64,000 nt of DNA from Pseudomonas graminis (GCF_013201545.1 NZ_CP053746.1:4664501-4728500); one strand, 5' to 3'; shown: positions 1 through 8,068, counted from the stretch's first letter. Numbers and translations are program-made. Notes: generated by a model from the sequence alone, not told the origin.

Positions 1-2
1 CC

Positions 3-95
3 GAGGTGCCGGAGTACGTGGCCGATGAATTCAGTGTGGCGGGGCGAAGGGGGTGGGTATTGAACAGACGTGCTTTTGAGGGTCGCGCTTTTTAA
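3..95 (+). CDS. 3' end of an unidentified gene (partial)
   Basis: An open frame enters from the left edge and stops at TAA 93-95, giving about 30 residues that include PEYVADEFSV. Third codon positions are mostly G or C, as in neighbouring real genes. The fragment is too short to assign to a family, and the last 10 residues may lie in degenerate sequence next to the repeat block. This is a tentative call; another frame closes at TGA 61-63. Confidence 0.3.
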   Translation, partial: EVPEYVADEFSVAGRRGWVLNRRAFEGRAF

Positions 96-371
96 GATCA
101 ACAGCGTCGGCCTAACGGCCTCGGTTTCGCCTTCGGCGAGTTACTTGGAAAAGCACCCCAAGTAACCAAGGGTGCTTGCTCCTGGTTGGGTTCCTCCTTC
201 GTCGGAATACCCTCACTTCGACGACGCTCCGTGGGCGCGCGCCGAACGGACATCCATGTCCGCAACGGCGCTCTCGCCGCATCCATGCGGCTCGTCCCAC
301 TGCGCGTCGTCTGCGTTCGGCCTGCACCCAAGTCGCGATTGGCGTCGTCTGGGAGTTTTGTGTTTAAAGAT
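96..371 (+). repeat. Dispersed structured ~300-bp repeat, copy R1
   Basis: First of five copies in the window (others at about 700, 37617, 51607 and 54287). It contains a hairpin with arms GTTACTTGG (140-148) and CCAAGTAAC (158-166). It also has a core at 220-311 in which GACGACGC pairs with GCGTCGTC around two hairpins (CGGACAT/ATGTCCG and GCCGCAT/ATGCGGC). The copy is bounded by AGATCAA / AAAGATC sequence. Open frames inside it are by-products of the repeat and have no protein support. Confidence 0.85.
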
Positions 372-433
372 CAAAAGCAGATCAAGTGCAGATCAAGTGC
401 AGATCAAGTGCAGATCAAGTGCAGATCAAGCGA
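368..433. repeat. 11-bp tandem repeat array
   Basis: Six consecutive 11-bp units of AGATCAAGTGC. The first is AGATCAAAAGC, the next four are identical and the last is AGATCAAGCGA. The array lies directly at the end of repeat copy R1. Confidence 0.9.
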
Positions 434-440
434 AGGACTT

Positions 441-530
441 GTAGGAGTGAGCTTGCTCACGAAGGGCCGGTACATCCATCGGATATCTGGTGTTTTTAAT
501 AGAGGATTCGCGAGCAAGCTCGCTCCCACA
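441..530. repeat. REP-type palindrome pair (GCGAGCTTGCTCGC class)
   Basis: Two inverted copies of a palindromic unit: GAGTGAGCTTGCTCACGAAG at 445-464 and, in the opposite orientation, CGCGAGCAAGCTCGCTCCCA near 510-529. The same class recurs at 18617-18704. Confidence 0.8.
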
Positions 531-575
531 GGGAGGGGGTGCTATCAGCAAAAATGTCGGCGCCTGAGCTGGCCT

Positions 576-663
576 CTTCCCGGCTAAAGCCGGTCCCACT
601 AAAAGCATTGCGTATACCCTGTGGAATCGCCTCCGACTGTAGGACCGGCTTCAGCCGGGAAGC
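576..663. repeat. REP doublet (GCCGGCTTTAGCCGGG class)
   Basis: Inverted pair: CTTCCCGGCTAAAGCCGGTC at 577-596 and AGGACCGGCTTCAGCCGGGA at 641-660. This is the commonest REP class in the window and is typical of intergenic sequence in fluorescent pseudomonads. Confidence 0.85.
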
Positions 664-665
664 CT

Positions 666-698
666 GTGATCTGCTAGTGATCTGCTAGTGATCTGCTT
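666..698. repeat. Second 11-bp tandem array
   Basis: Three units of GTGATCTGCTA (the last ends CTT). They are related to the reverse complement of the 368-433 array and sit at the matching edge of repeat copy R2, so the two arrays mirror each other. Confidence 0.8.
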
Positions 699-699
699 T

Positions 700-1001
700 T
701 GATCTTCATACACAAAAGGCTCAGTCACCGCCAAACGCGACTTGGGCAGGCTGAACGCAGGTCTCGCTCCGTGGGCCGAGCGGCATGGATGCCGCGAGAG
801 CCGCCCCCCGCCATGGATGGCGGATGGCGGCGGGCCCACGGAGCGAGACCGGAGTGAAGGAACCCTGAGGAACGAAGGGCCCAACCAGGAGCAAGCACCC
901 TTGGTTACTTGGGGTGCTTTTCCAAGTAACTCGCCGAAGGCGAAACAGTCTGCCCCCAGGCAGACGCCTTGGATCTTGATCTTGATCTTGATCTTAATCT
1001 T
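700..1001 (-). repeat. Dispersed structured repeat, copy R2 (inverted), with GATCTT hexamers
   Basis: Opposite orientation to R1. The core at 760-850 begins with an 18-bp stem, GGTCTCGCTCCGTGGGCC pairing perfectly with GGCCCACGGAGCGAGACC. It encloses hairpins GCGGCAT/ATGCCGC and CCGCCAT/ATGGCGG. The outer edge ends in hexamers GATCTT (972-1001, four exact plus AATCTT), which run almost to the stop codon of the LysR gene. Confidence 0.85.
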
Positions 1002-1013
1002 AAAGACCTTGCA

Positions 1014-1934
1014 CTACGGCAAAGGCCGCGTCTCCTGAGACATGAACTCAGTAATCCGCGAGCGCAGCCACCGCTCCGCCGGGTCGTTATCGTGCACGCC
1101 CGCCCAGACCATCGACAACTCGGCAGGCTCGATCGGAAAGGGCGGATCCTCTGCTCGCAATGCGCACCCCTCAATCAGGGCGCAGGCAGCGTAGTCCGGG
1201 ACCGTCGCGATCAGCTCGGTGCCCGCCAGCAGCGCACGCAATCCGCTGAACTGCGGCACCGCCACCACCACCCTCCTCGCCCGCCCGACTTTCGCCAGAT
1301 CGATATCGATGTTGCCGCTCAGGTCACCCGAGAACGACACCATGGTGTGCGGCCGCTGGCAGAATTCGTCCAGCGTCAACGGCTCCGGGCGTTTGTCGCC
1401 GCGCAATACCTTGACGCCGATGTCGCGCAGCTTCTTGCGCTTGGCGTTGGCCGGCAGTTCAGTGGTGTAGCTGATGCCCACGGAAATCTCCCCCGACGCC
1501 AGCAACGCCGGCATCAGCAGGAAGTTCGCCCGGCGCACCACCACGATGATGCCCGGCGCTTCTTCACGCAGACGGTTGAGCAACGGCGGGAACAGGCCGA
1601 ACTCGGCGTCGTCCGACAAGCCAATGCGGAAAATGTCGCAGCTGGTCGCCGGATCGAATTCCTTCGCCCGACTCACCGCCCCGGAGATGGTGTCCAGCGC
1701 CGGTTGCAGTTCCTTGAGGATCGCAAGGGCCCGGGCGGTGGGCTCCATGGCGCGGCCGTTGCGCAGCAGCAAGGGGTCGTCGAACAGGTCGCGCAATCTG
1801 GCCAGTGCCGCACTGATCGCTGGCTGGCCCATGAACAGCTTTTCCGCTACCCGCGTGAGGTTGCGCTCGAACATCAACGCTTCGAAGATCACCAGCAGGT
1901 TCATGTCGACGCGGCGCAGGTCGTTGCGGTTCAT
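1014..1934 (-). CDS. LysR-family transcriptional regulator
   Basis: A 306-residue protein of full LysR length. The N-terminal winged helix-turn-helix spans about residues 10-68, with the recognition region around FMGQPAISAALARLRDLF. The effector-binding domain follows (about 95-300). The N-terminal wording (DMNLLVIFEALM...NLTRVAEKL) is typical of the NodD/ToxR-like branch. The protein is expected to act as a DNA-binding tetramer responding to a small molecule; neither ligand nor target can be read from sequence. The next gene upstream is a separate AraC gene on the same strand. Met11 is an alternative start. Confidence 0.9.
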   Translation of the reverse strand: MNRNDLRRVDMNLLVIFEALMFERNLTRVAEKLFMGQPAISAALARLRDLFDDPLLLRNGRAMEPTARALAILKELQPALDTISGAVSRAKEFDPATSCDIFRIGLSDDAEFGLFPPLLNRLREEAPGIIVVVRRANFLLMPALLASGEISVGISYTTELPANAKRKKLRDIGVKVLRGDKRPEPLTLDEFCQRPHTMVSFSGDLSGNIDIDLAKVGRARRVVVAVPQFSGLRALLAGTELIATVPDYAACALIEGCALRAEDPPFPIEPAELSMVWAGVHDNDPAERWLRSRITEFMSQETRPLP

Positions 1935-2064
1935 TCAGCGATTCCGGAGTGGGCATTATCGGGAGGCCTGACTATGCCAGACCGGCGCAGGTATACACAG
2001 CTGCCGAGGCCGTGTCTTGAACATCGGTGCTGTCGCGCCCGACGATGGCTCGGGACAGCGGCCC

Positions 2065-2487
2065 TCAACAGGCGTGCGCGCGCTGGGCCAAACGCCCCTT
2101 GGCTGGCAAGAGGGCCATGGTCCGGCGCCAGCTGCACGGGGTCAGCCCTACCACTCGACTGAACACCCGGGTGAAATGCGACTGGTCGGCGAAACCGCAA
2201 TCCAGGCTGATCTGCGAGATGGTCAGCACTGACTCGCCAAGCAACGCCCGGGCCTTGTCCAGGCGCATCTGCAAGAACCAGTCGCGAGGGGAAAGCCCGG
2301 TGTTCTTCTTGAACGCGCGGGAGAAGTGACTGCGCGACAGCGAACATTCCGCAGCGATGCGGGCGATGGACAGCCCTTTGTCCATCTGGCTGGACATCAA
2401 GTCCTTGGCCCGACGCTCCTGCCACGGCGACAGCGCGACGCGTTCGAGAACGGATTCGGGGTTCAGCAAGGGGTTGAATGCAGTCAT
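2065..2487 (-). CDS. Short AraC-family regulator (DNA-binding domain only)
   Basis: 140 residues that are essentially one AraC/XylS DNA-binding domain. The first helix-turn-helix is at about residues 38-60 (LSIARIAAECSLSRSHFSRAF) and the second at about 88-112 (ISQISLDCGFADQSHFTRVF). There is no N-terminal sensing domain, so it resembles MarA/SoxS-sized regulators, whose activity is set by their abundance. It lies between the LysR gene and the divergent HD-like gene. Target unknown. Confidence 0.88.
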   Translation of the reverse strand: MTAFNPLLNPESVLERVALSPWQERRAKDLMSSQMDKGLSIARIAAECSLSRSHFSRAFKKNTGLSPRDWFLQMRLDKARALLGESVLTISQISLDCGFADQSHFTRVFSRVVGLTPCSWRRTMALLPAKGRLAQRAHAC

Positions 2488-2712
2488 GTCAGGCGCTCCA
2501 GCTTCACAGTTGGCGGTGAGCGAAGTCTCTACAGCAGCGTTCTTAAAGTCCTTCTCCCGGTATTAATCGTTCTGAAAAGTCGTACGACGACATGCTTCGT
2601 CGCGGTGCGCGCAAGCCGCTTTCAGAACGTTTAAGGCAGCACCAAGGACGGCCATTGGCCAGCGCGATACCGTGCCAGCTCCAAAGATTCGGTTCGCTGC
2701 GAGGGACTGCAT

Positions 2713-3357
2713 GTGACCACCCGATACGTGGCCGGAATTTTGATCCCCGACGGTGCGATGGCCCTAGCGGCAACCGACCTGATGCGTGATCACCAGTCCG
2801 ACCTGCTGCTGAACGCGGCCTGCCGCACGTTCGTCTTCGCCAGCCTGTTGGGGCACAGTCGCGGCCTGCGTTTCGATACCGACCTCTTGTACACCGCCGC
2901 ACTGTTTCTGCGCATCGGCATCACCCGGCTGTACGCCCAGTCACAACTGCGGTTTGAAGTCGACAGCGCCAACGCCGCCGCCCAGTTCCTGCGCGGGCAT
3001 GGCCGGTCGTGGGATGACATCGCCCAGGTCTGGGACGCCATCGCGCTGCACACCACGCCGGGCATCCCGCAGCACAAACCGCCGTTGACCGCCCTGCTCT
3101 GCGCCGCGGTCGAAACCGATTTGACCGGCGCGCATTGCCAGTGCTTCAGCCCCGCCGCCCAGGCGCGGGTGTTGGCCGCTTACCCCCGGGAACCCGGTTT
3201 CAAATTCAAGTTTCTGCATGTCATGGCGATGGGGCAGCTGCATCGCCCGCACTCCACGCTGGGCACGACCAACGCCGACGTGCTGTCGTTTCACGCCCAT
3301 CGTATGCACGCGGGCGGCTTTTGCGAACGACTGCTTGCTTCGACATGGCCGTATTGA
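2713..3357 (+). CDS. HD-domain-like protein with the HD motif replaced (probable pseudoenzyme)
   Basis: 214 residues starting at GTG 2713, preceded by GAGGGA. Motifs of the cyanamide-hydratase-like HD family are clear: FEVDSANAAAQFLRGHG (about 82-98), AIALHTTPGIPQHK (about 110-123), VETDLTG and HRPHSTLGTTNADVL. Two metal-ligand sites differ from what I recall of the family. Where most members read ALFHDIGLT this one reads ALFLRIGIT, so His-Asp is Leu-Arg. The early NHS...RT motif reads NAACRT, so that His is lost too. Catalysis is therefore doubtful; a binding or regulatory role, or decay, fits better. Confidence 0.75.
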   Translation: MTTRYVAGILIPDGAMALAATDLMRDHQSDLLLNAACRTFVFASLLGHSRGLRFDTDLLYTAALFLRIGITRLYAQSQLRFEVDSANAAAQFLRGHGRSWDDIAQVWDAIALHTTPGIPQHKPPLTALLCAAVETDLTGAHCQCFSPAAQARVLAAYPREPGFKFKFLHVMAMGQLHRPHSTLGTTNADVLSFHAHRMHAGGFCERLLASTWPY

Positions 3358-3386
3358 ACAGCCTGGACTTCGATGAGTCGTCGGCG

Positions 3387-5669
3387 CTACTCGACGACGG
3401 GCAAGGTGAACACGAAGGTCGCACCGCCGAAGCGGGCCGGCATGGCGTAGAGGTGGCCGCCGTGGGCAGTGATGATCGACTGACAGATCGCCAGTCCCAT
3501 GCCCATGCCTTTGTCCTTGGTGGTGAAAAACGCGTTGAACAACTGATGCAGGTCCACAGGTTCGATGCCGCGGCCGCTGTCTTCAACGCTGACAACCACG
3601 TAATCGCGGCCCACCACTTCGCTGGTGATAGACAGCCGTCGCAGCACGTGATCGCCTGCGCTCATGGCGTCCAGCGCATTGAGGATCAGGTTCAGCACCA
3701 CTTGCTGCAGTTGCACGCTGGAGGCGCAGACCCGCAACGGTGAACAGGTCAGATGAGTGGTCATCAAAACCCGCTGCTGTTCGACTTCGACACCGGTCAG
3801 CGCCACCACATGACGAATCACGTCATTGATCAGCAGCTGTCGCCGGTGGTGGGGCCCCTGCCGCGCCAGACTCTGCAGCGCGTTGACAATCTCCCCCGCG
3901 CGCCGGCCCTGGGCAACGATGTCGCGCAGCCCGGACAAGGCTTCGTCCACCTGCGGGTTTTCGCGATTGAGCCAGCGGATGCCGGCGGCGGCATTGGACA
4001 CCATCGACGCCAGCGGCTGATTGATTTCGTGGGCAATGGACGCTGCCAGCTCACCCATCACCGTGGCCTGGGCGACGCTGGCCAGCCGAGCCCGAGCACC
4101 GCGCAGGGCGATCTCGACATCCCGGCGCCGCGCGTTTTCCTGCTCCAGTTCCTGATGCAGGCGGACGGTTTCCAGGGAAATCGCCGCCTGGCTGGCGAGC
4201 AGTTCCAGCACTTCGGTGCGACAGAGCGTGAACACGCCGGGCGCGAGGTTGTTTTCCAGGTACAACACGCCGAGCACCCTGCTCTGCTTAACCAGCGGCA
4301 CGCACAATGCCGAGCGCACCCCATGCTGGCGCACGTATTCATCGGCACCGAAGTAGGCATCGCCGCAGACATCGTCCATCACCAAGCGCTGGCGTGTGCG
4401 CATCACCCGGTACAGGACCGACAGCGGCAGATGCTGTTTGTCTGGGGCCCGGTCCGCCAACTCGATGTGCAAGCCCTCGGCGCCGCTCTGGCCGATTGCG
4501 CGAATCACCGGCGCCTCGTCCTTCACCAACAACAGCAAAGCCCGTTGCGCACCGGCGTGAACGATGGTGTTGCGCAACAGCGTTTCGATCAGCCGGTCCT
4601 GCTCACTCTCGTCGCGCAGCGCGTGGGCGGATTTCATGACGGAGGACAGGTCCAGGGCATCACGTCCGCTCAGGTTGATCGATGTGCGCGCCGACCACGC
4701 CTTCAGATCACGCAACGCAAGGGTCGAATCGTGGGAAGGCGTGCGGATAGAAGCGTCATGTTGGCCATTGGACAGGTGAGGCTGAAGATCCGGAATGTCC
4801 CGCAGTTCCTGCCACTGACGCAGCATTTCGTTCAAATCCCGGTGCAGGGCCGCCGCGCTTTGGTAACGGTCATCCGGGTTTTTAGCGATCAAACGATGCA
4901 CCAGACCGGCCAACGGCTCAGGGACGTCACCGCGGTGCTGGCTCAGCGGCGGCGGTATTCGCGCAACGTGGCAATACACCCATTCCACCGCATCGGTGGC
5001 CTCGAAGGGCAATCGCCCGGCCAGCCATTCATAAAGGGTCATGCCCAGCGCGTAAAGGTCGCTGCGCTGGTCAGCCTGACGCTGAATCCGGCGCGACTGT
5101 TCGGGCGCCATGTAGCCGAGGGAGCCACAAATGGCGTCGAATACCGGCAGCTGCGACGCCAACTGAACATCGACGCTCAGGCCGAAACCGCTGAGCCGGA
5201 CCACGCCGTCTGCGTCCTGGATCAGGTTGCATGGTTTGATATCGCGGTGCAGCAGGCCTGCTTCGTGAGCGCCTGATACGGCGGCAGCGGCAGCGATGGC
5301 CCGCTGCAAAAAGCCTTCGATGGACAGCGGCTCGGGCTGATCATGAAGCGCCACGCCGCTGGCATCCTCCAGCACCATCAACGTGCCTTCCGGCCCCGAC
5401 AGCAGCGCCACCGGCTGCACGGCCCATTGCGGCATCAGCCGGGGCGCCAGTGAGAATTCGTGTTCAAGACGGCGGACTGCAGCGATCGAGGCGTCGGGAG
5501 CAGGACGAACGATGCGCCAGTGGCGATCCTCCTGGGTCAGCGTGACCCGGTAATGGGCGACTTCCCCATCGACAAACAGCAACTGCCAGACGAGCCGCTC
5601 CAGCCACAAGGGCCCGAATGCCCCGGCGCTGGAGATAGCCGTGTATGGCCCGTGAAAAACGCTGCTCAT
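3387..5669 (-). CDS. Protein-kinase-like / GAF / histidine kinase fusion sensor
   Basis: 760 residues. A Ser/Thr-kinase-like domain (about 60-290) has HRDIKPCN (141-148) and APE (188-190), but SGFG (160-163) stands where DFG normally is, and no clear glycine loop or VAIK lysine is visible. A GAF domain follows (about 360-502), then HisKA with phospho-acceptor His547 (AHEINQPL) and a HATPase_c domain (about 640-757, DSGRG and GMGMGLA). Relatives with this order are normally ~1,700-1,900 residues with an AAA ATPase/TPR block between kinase and GAF; that block is missing. No transmembrane segment is seen, so it is probably cytoplasmic. The FixJ-like regulator upstream on the same strand is the likely partner. 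Confidence 0.88.
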   Translation of the reverse strand: MSSVFHGPYTAISSAGAFGPLWLERLVWQLLFVDGEVAHYRVTLTQEDRHWRIVRPAPDASIAAVRRLEHEFSLAPRLMPQWAVQPVALLSGPEGTLMVLEDASGVALHDQPEPLSIEGFLQRAIAAAAAVSGAHEAGLLHRDIKPCNLIQDADGVVRLSGFGLSVDVQLASQLPVFDAICGSLGYMAPEQSRRIQRQADQRSDLYALGMTLYEWLAGRLPFEATDAVEWVYCHVARIPPPLSQHRGDVPEPLAGLVHRLIAKNPDDRYQSAAALHRDLNEMLRQWQELRDIPDLQPHLSNGQHDASIRTPSHDSTLALRDLKAWSARTSINLSGRDALDLSSVMKSAHALRDESEQDRLIETLLRNTIVHAGAQRALLLLVKDEAPVIRAIGQSGAEGLHIELADRAPDKQHLPLSVLYRVMRTRQRLVMDDVCGDAYFGADEYVRQHGVRSALCVPLVKQSRVLGVLYLENNLAPGVFTLCRTEVLELLASQAAISLETVRLHQELEQENARRRDVEIALRGARARLASVAQATVMGELAASIAHEINQPLASMVSNAAAGIRWLNRENPQVDEALSGLRDIVAQGRRAGEIVNALQSLARQGPHHRRQLLINDVIRHVVALTGVEVEQQRVLMTTHLTCSPLRVCASSVQLQQVVLNLILNALDAMSAGDHVLRRLSITSEVVGRDYVVVSVEDSGRGIEPVDLHQLFNAFFTTKDKGMGMGLAICQSIITAHGGHLYAMPARFGGATFVFTLPVVE

Positions 5670-5704
5670 GAAACCCCTTTGTTGGCCCCCCTTCCCTTAA
5701 GCGA

Positions 5705-5842
5705 TTTCCCGGCGAAAGCCAGTCCCACTAAAAGCACCGGATTTCTCCAGTGGGACCGGCTTCAGCCGGGAAGGCATCAGGCATCACACCGCAAATCTAA
5801 GGTCGCTCAAACCGGCCTCTTCCCGGCTAAAGCCAGTCCCAC
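5705..5842. repeat. REP cluster (three units)
   Basis: Three GCCGGC-class units: TTCCCGGCGAAAGCCAGTCC, GTGGGACCGGCTTCAGCCGG and CTTCCCGGCTAAAGCCAGTC. They fill most of the 197-bp gap between the response regulator and the sensor kinase gene, and could lower read-through or stabilise upstream mRNA. Confidence 0.85.
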
Positions 5843-5866
5843 TCTGAACACCAGCCATATCAACGG

Positions 5867-6484
5867 TCATTTCGCCAGGCAACCCAGCCGATCACTCATC
5901 TTCACCAGCTCAATGACATTGCGCGCATCCATCTTTGTCAGGACGTGCTTTTTATGCACCTTTGCAGTCACTTCGCTGGTTCCCAATTCACCGGCAATCT
6001 GTTTATTCATCTTGCCGGTGATCAGCAGCGCCATGACTTGCCGTTCCCTCGGCGTGAGGCTGTCGAAACGCGCTTTCACGCAGGCGGTCAGGCAGCGCTC
6101 GTCCATGTTTGCCGCGTCACTGGTCAGCGCTTCACGCACCAGATCCAGCAGCTGCTCCGGTTCGAAGGGTTTGGTCAGGAACTCCCGGGCGCCGGCCTTG
6201 ATAGCGCGCACGGACATGGCGATGGTGCCGTAACCGGTCATGAAAATGATCGGGAAGGTCTGGCCGCGATCCAGCAAGGTCTGTTGCAGATCGAAGCCTG
6301 TGCCCTGGGCCAGATTGACATCCAGCAGCAAGCAGATGGGACCCTGGCTCAGGGGGCGGTCGAGAAACGCCTGGGCGCTGTCGAACACTTCGCAGGCGAT
6401 GTCTGCCGAATGCAACAGCCGCTGTAAGGAAGTGCGGATGGCAGCGTCGTCGTCCACCACATAGACCTTGGGGTTCACGTTCAT
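5867..6484 (-). CDS. FixJ/NarL-type response regulator
   Basis: 205 residues. The receiver domain (1-120) has an acidic pocket DDD (11-13), phospho-acceptor Asp55 (LLLDVNL), Thr83 (FMTGYG) and Lys105 (LTKPF). A LuxR-type helix-turn-helix follows (about 140-200, LTPRERQVMALLITGKMNKQ). Length and linker match FixJ-type regulators. It is transcribed ahead of the GAF/histidine kinase fusion, separated by REP units, and the pair probably forms one two-component system. No target promoter is evident; the molybdenum hydroxylase operon further upstream is one possibility by proximity only. Confidence 0.92.
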   Translation of the reverse strand: MNVNPKVYVVDDDAAIRTSLQRLLHSADIACEVFDSAQAFLDRPLSQGPICLLLDVNLAQGTGFDLQQTLLDRGQTFPIIFMTGYGTIAMSVRAIKAGAREFLTKPFEPEQLLDLVREALTSDAANMDERCLTACVKARFDSLTPRERQVMALLITGKMNKQIAGELGTSEVTAKVHKKHVLTKMDARNVIELVKMSDRLGCLAK

Positions 6485-6523
6485 GAAAGGCTCATAAAGG
6501 ATTTCGTCGCAGCAACGGACCTG

Positions 6524-8068
6524 TTAACGGCCAATGGCCAATGCTCTTTGATGCCGCGCATGATACCCGTCGGGCCCGGCCGGCACAGCCCTGATGCTTT
6601 GCAGCGTCGCCAGGGCCGACGGTGCGTCGTAATCCTGCGCACGCGGCGCGTGGGTCTCCGTCGAGGCGGTGTCGTGGGCGCTTGCGATCAGCAGGCAGGC
6701 GCGGGTTGTACCGAGCATTCGATAGAAACGGAAGGGTCCCTGGGCACTGACCATCAGCAGCGACTTGGTGGCCAGACGCACGATGCAATCCATGATGCAG
6801 GCCCGCGGCAAACGGGTTCGCTGCAAGGCGTCGCAGGCACGTTCCAGCGTAAAGCGACCGTCCAGCTCCGCCAGCCGCCGCAGCACGGTGCGCTCTTCGC
6901 GACCGAGCAAACGCAGGCTCCAAGCCAGCGATGCCTGCAGCGTTTGCTGACGTGGCGGCGCGGTGCGCAATGACGCCGAGAGCATGTGCAGGCTGCCGTC
7001 CAGGCTCGCCACCAGTTGATAAAGCCCCAGGGCACACGCCCGGGCGGCGGCCATTTCCAGTGCCAGCGGCATACCGTCGAGCCGGCGGCAGATTTCGCCC
7101 ACCAGCTCGACGCTGTAATCGTCCAGCTCGGCCTTGCCGTCAGCCGTCAGATGGCTGTCCAGCGCACGCCACTGACGCAGAAACAACTGCGCCGACGCGC
7201 TGCGCAGAATGGTCTCTCGGGAGGCATTGAGCTCAGGGACGTCCAGGGGCGGCACCTGCAGGCTGCGCTCGCCGGCGATGCGCAACGGCTCGCGGCTGGT
7301 GGCAACCGCGCGCACCGCCGGTGCTCCGCGCAGAATCACCTCCAGCAGGCTGGCGACGCTTTCGACCAGATGCTCGCAGTTGTCCAGAATGATCAGCCCC
7401 GGCTGCTGCTGCAGACAGCGGATCAGCCCTTGCAGGTCCGGATCACCACCGCTGCAGTCCACGCCGACCGCGCTGGCAAACGCTTCCAGCAGCAGCTCGG
7501 CGCATTGCAGTTGCGCCAGCGGCACGAAGTACACGGGGGTTGTGCCGGCGTCCAGCAGGGTCTGGCCCAATTCGGCGGCCAGGGCGGTTTTGCCCACGCC
7601 GCCCGGGCCGATCAGCGTGACCAGCGCGCAGCCCTCGGCCAGAGCGTTGCTGACTTCATCCAGCAACGCCTGGCGCCCGAGCAAAGCGATGCGGGCCGGC
7701 AGGCGGTGATGGCAACTGATGCCGTGCAGCATGGACGGCGTGCGAGCATGGTTGTGCGGAGGGTTGTGGGCATCGACGCTTTCCCCGCCCAGTAGCACAT
7801 AGCCGCGGCCAGGCACAGTACGGATCCGCTCACGGTCGTTGCCCAACGCTTTGCGCAGCGCGGAGATATGCACTTGCAGGTTGTTCTCTTCAACCACGGT
7901 GTCCGGCCAGACACTCTGAAGGATCAGTTCCTTGCTGACCAACTGACCCTGATGACGCAGCAAGATGTCGAGTATGTCGAAAGCGCGGGTGCCAATGCGC
8001 ATGGCGACGCCGTCCTTGAACACGTCTCTGTGCTCGCGGGAAATCATCGTCTGACCGAGACTTATCAT
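6524..8068 (-). CDS. Winged-helix / NB-ARC-like ATPase transcriptional regulator
   Basis: 514 residues. An OmpR-type winged helix (about 5-95, ending TVPGRGYVL) is followed by a STAND/AP-ATPase module with Walker A GPGGVGKT (154-161), Walker B LIILDNCEHL (225-234) and a SREPL sensor motif. Family members (COG3903) often run to ~900 residues with C-terminal TPR repeats; this one stops soon after the ATPase and its low-complexity tail has no repeats. The DNA-binding domain lacks a receiver, so regulation is probably by nucleotide and ligand binding. It lies 39 nt upstream of the response regulator on the same strand. Confidence 0.87.
   Translation of the reverse strand: MISLGQTMISREHRDVFKDGVAMRIGTRAFDILDILLRHQGQLVSKELILQSVWPDTVVEENNLQVHISALRKALGNDRERIRTVPGRGYVLLGGESVDAHNPPHNHARTPSMLHGISCHHRLPARIALLGRQALLDEVSNALAEGCALVTLIGPGGVGKTALAAELGQTLLDAGTTPVYFVPLAQLQCAELLLEAFASAVGVDCSGGDPDLQGLIRCLQQQPGLIILDNCEHLVESVASLLEVILRGAPAVRAVATSREPLRIAGERSLQVPPLDVPELNASRETILRSASAQLFLRQWRALDSHLTADGKAELDDYSVELVGEICRRLDGMPLALEMAAARACALGLYQLVASLDGSLHMLSASLRTAPPRQQTLQASLAWSLRLLGREERTVLRRLAELDGRFTLERACDALQRTRLPRACIMDCIVRLATKSLLMVSAQGPFRFYRMLGTTRACLLIASAHDTASTETHAPRAQDYDAPSALATLQSIRAVPAGPDGYHARHQRALAIGR

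Noticed and set aside
368..433. CRISPR-like array of 11-bp units
   Set aside because: Units are contiguous with no spacers and far too short for CRISPR repeats; no cas genes nearby.
98..884. Several 60-130-codon frames at 98-884 (similar ones at 37664-37921, 51505-51912 and 54241-54511)
   Set aside because: They arise from the dispersed structured repeat; both strands are equally open and the conserved feature is base-pairing, not amino acids.
969..2162. Long plus-strand open frame (397 codons) over the LysR gene
   Set aside because: Antisense shadow of a clear LysR gene; Arg/His/Gln-rich translation with no domain.
3753..5276. 507-codon plus-strand frame opposite the sensor kinase
   Set aside because: Mirror of the kinase coding sequence; no recognisable motif, and the opposite strand has full domain support.
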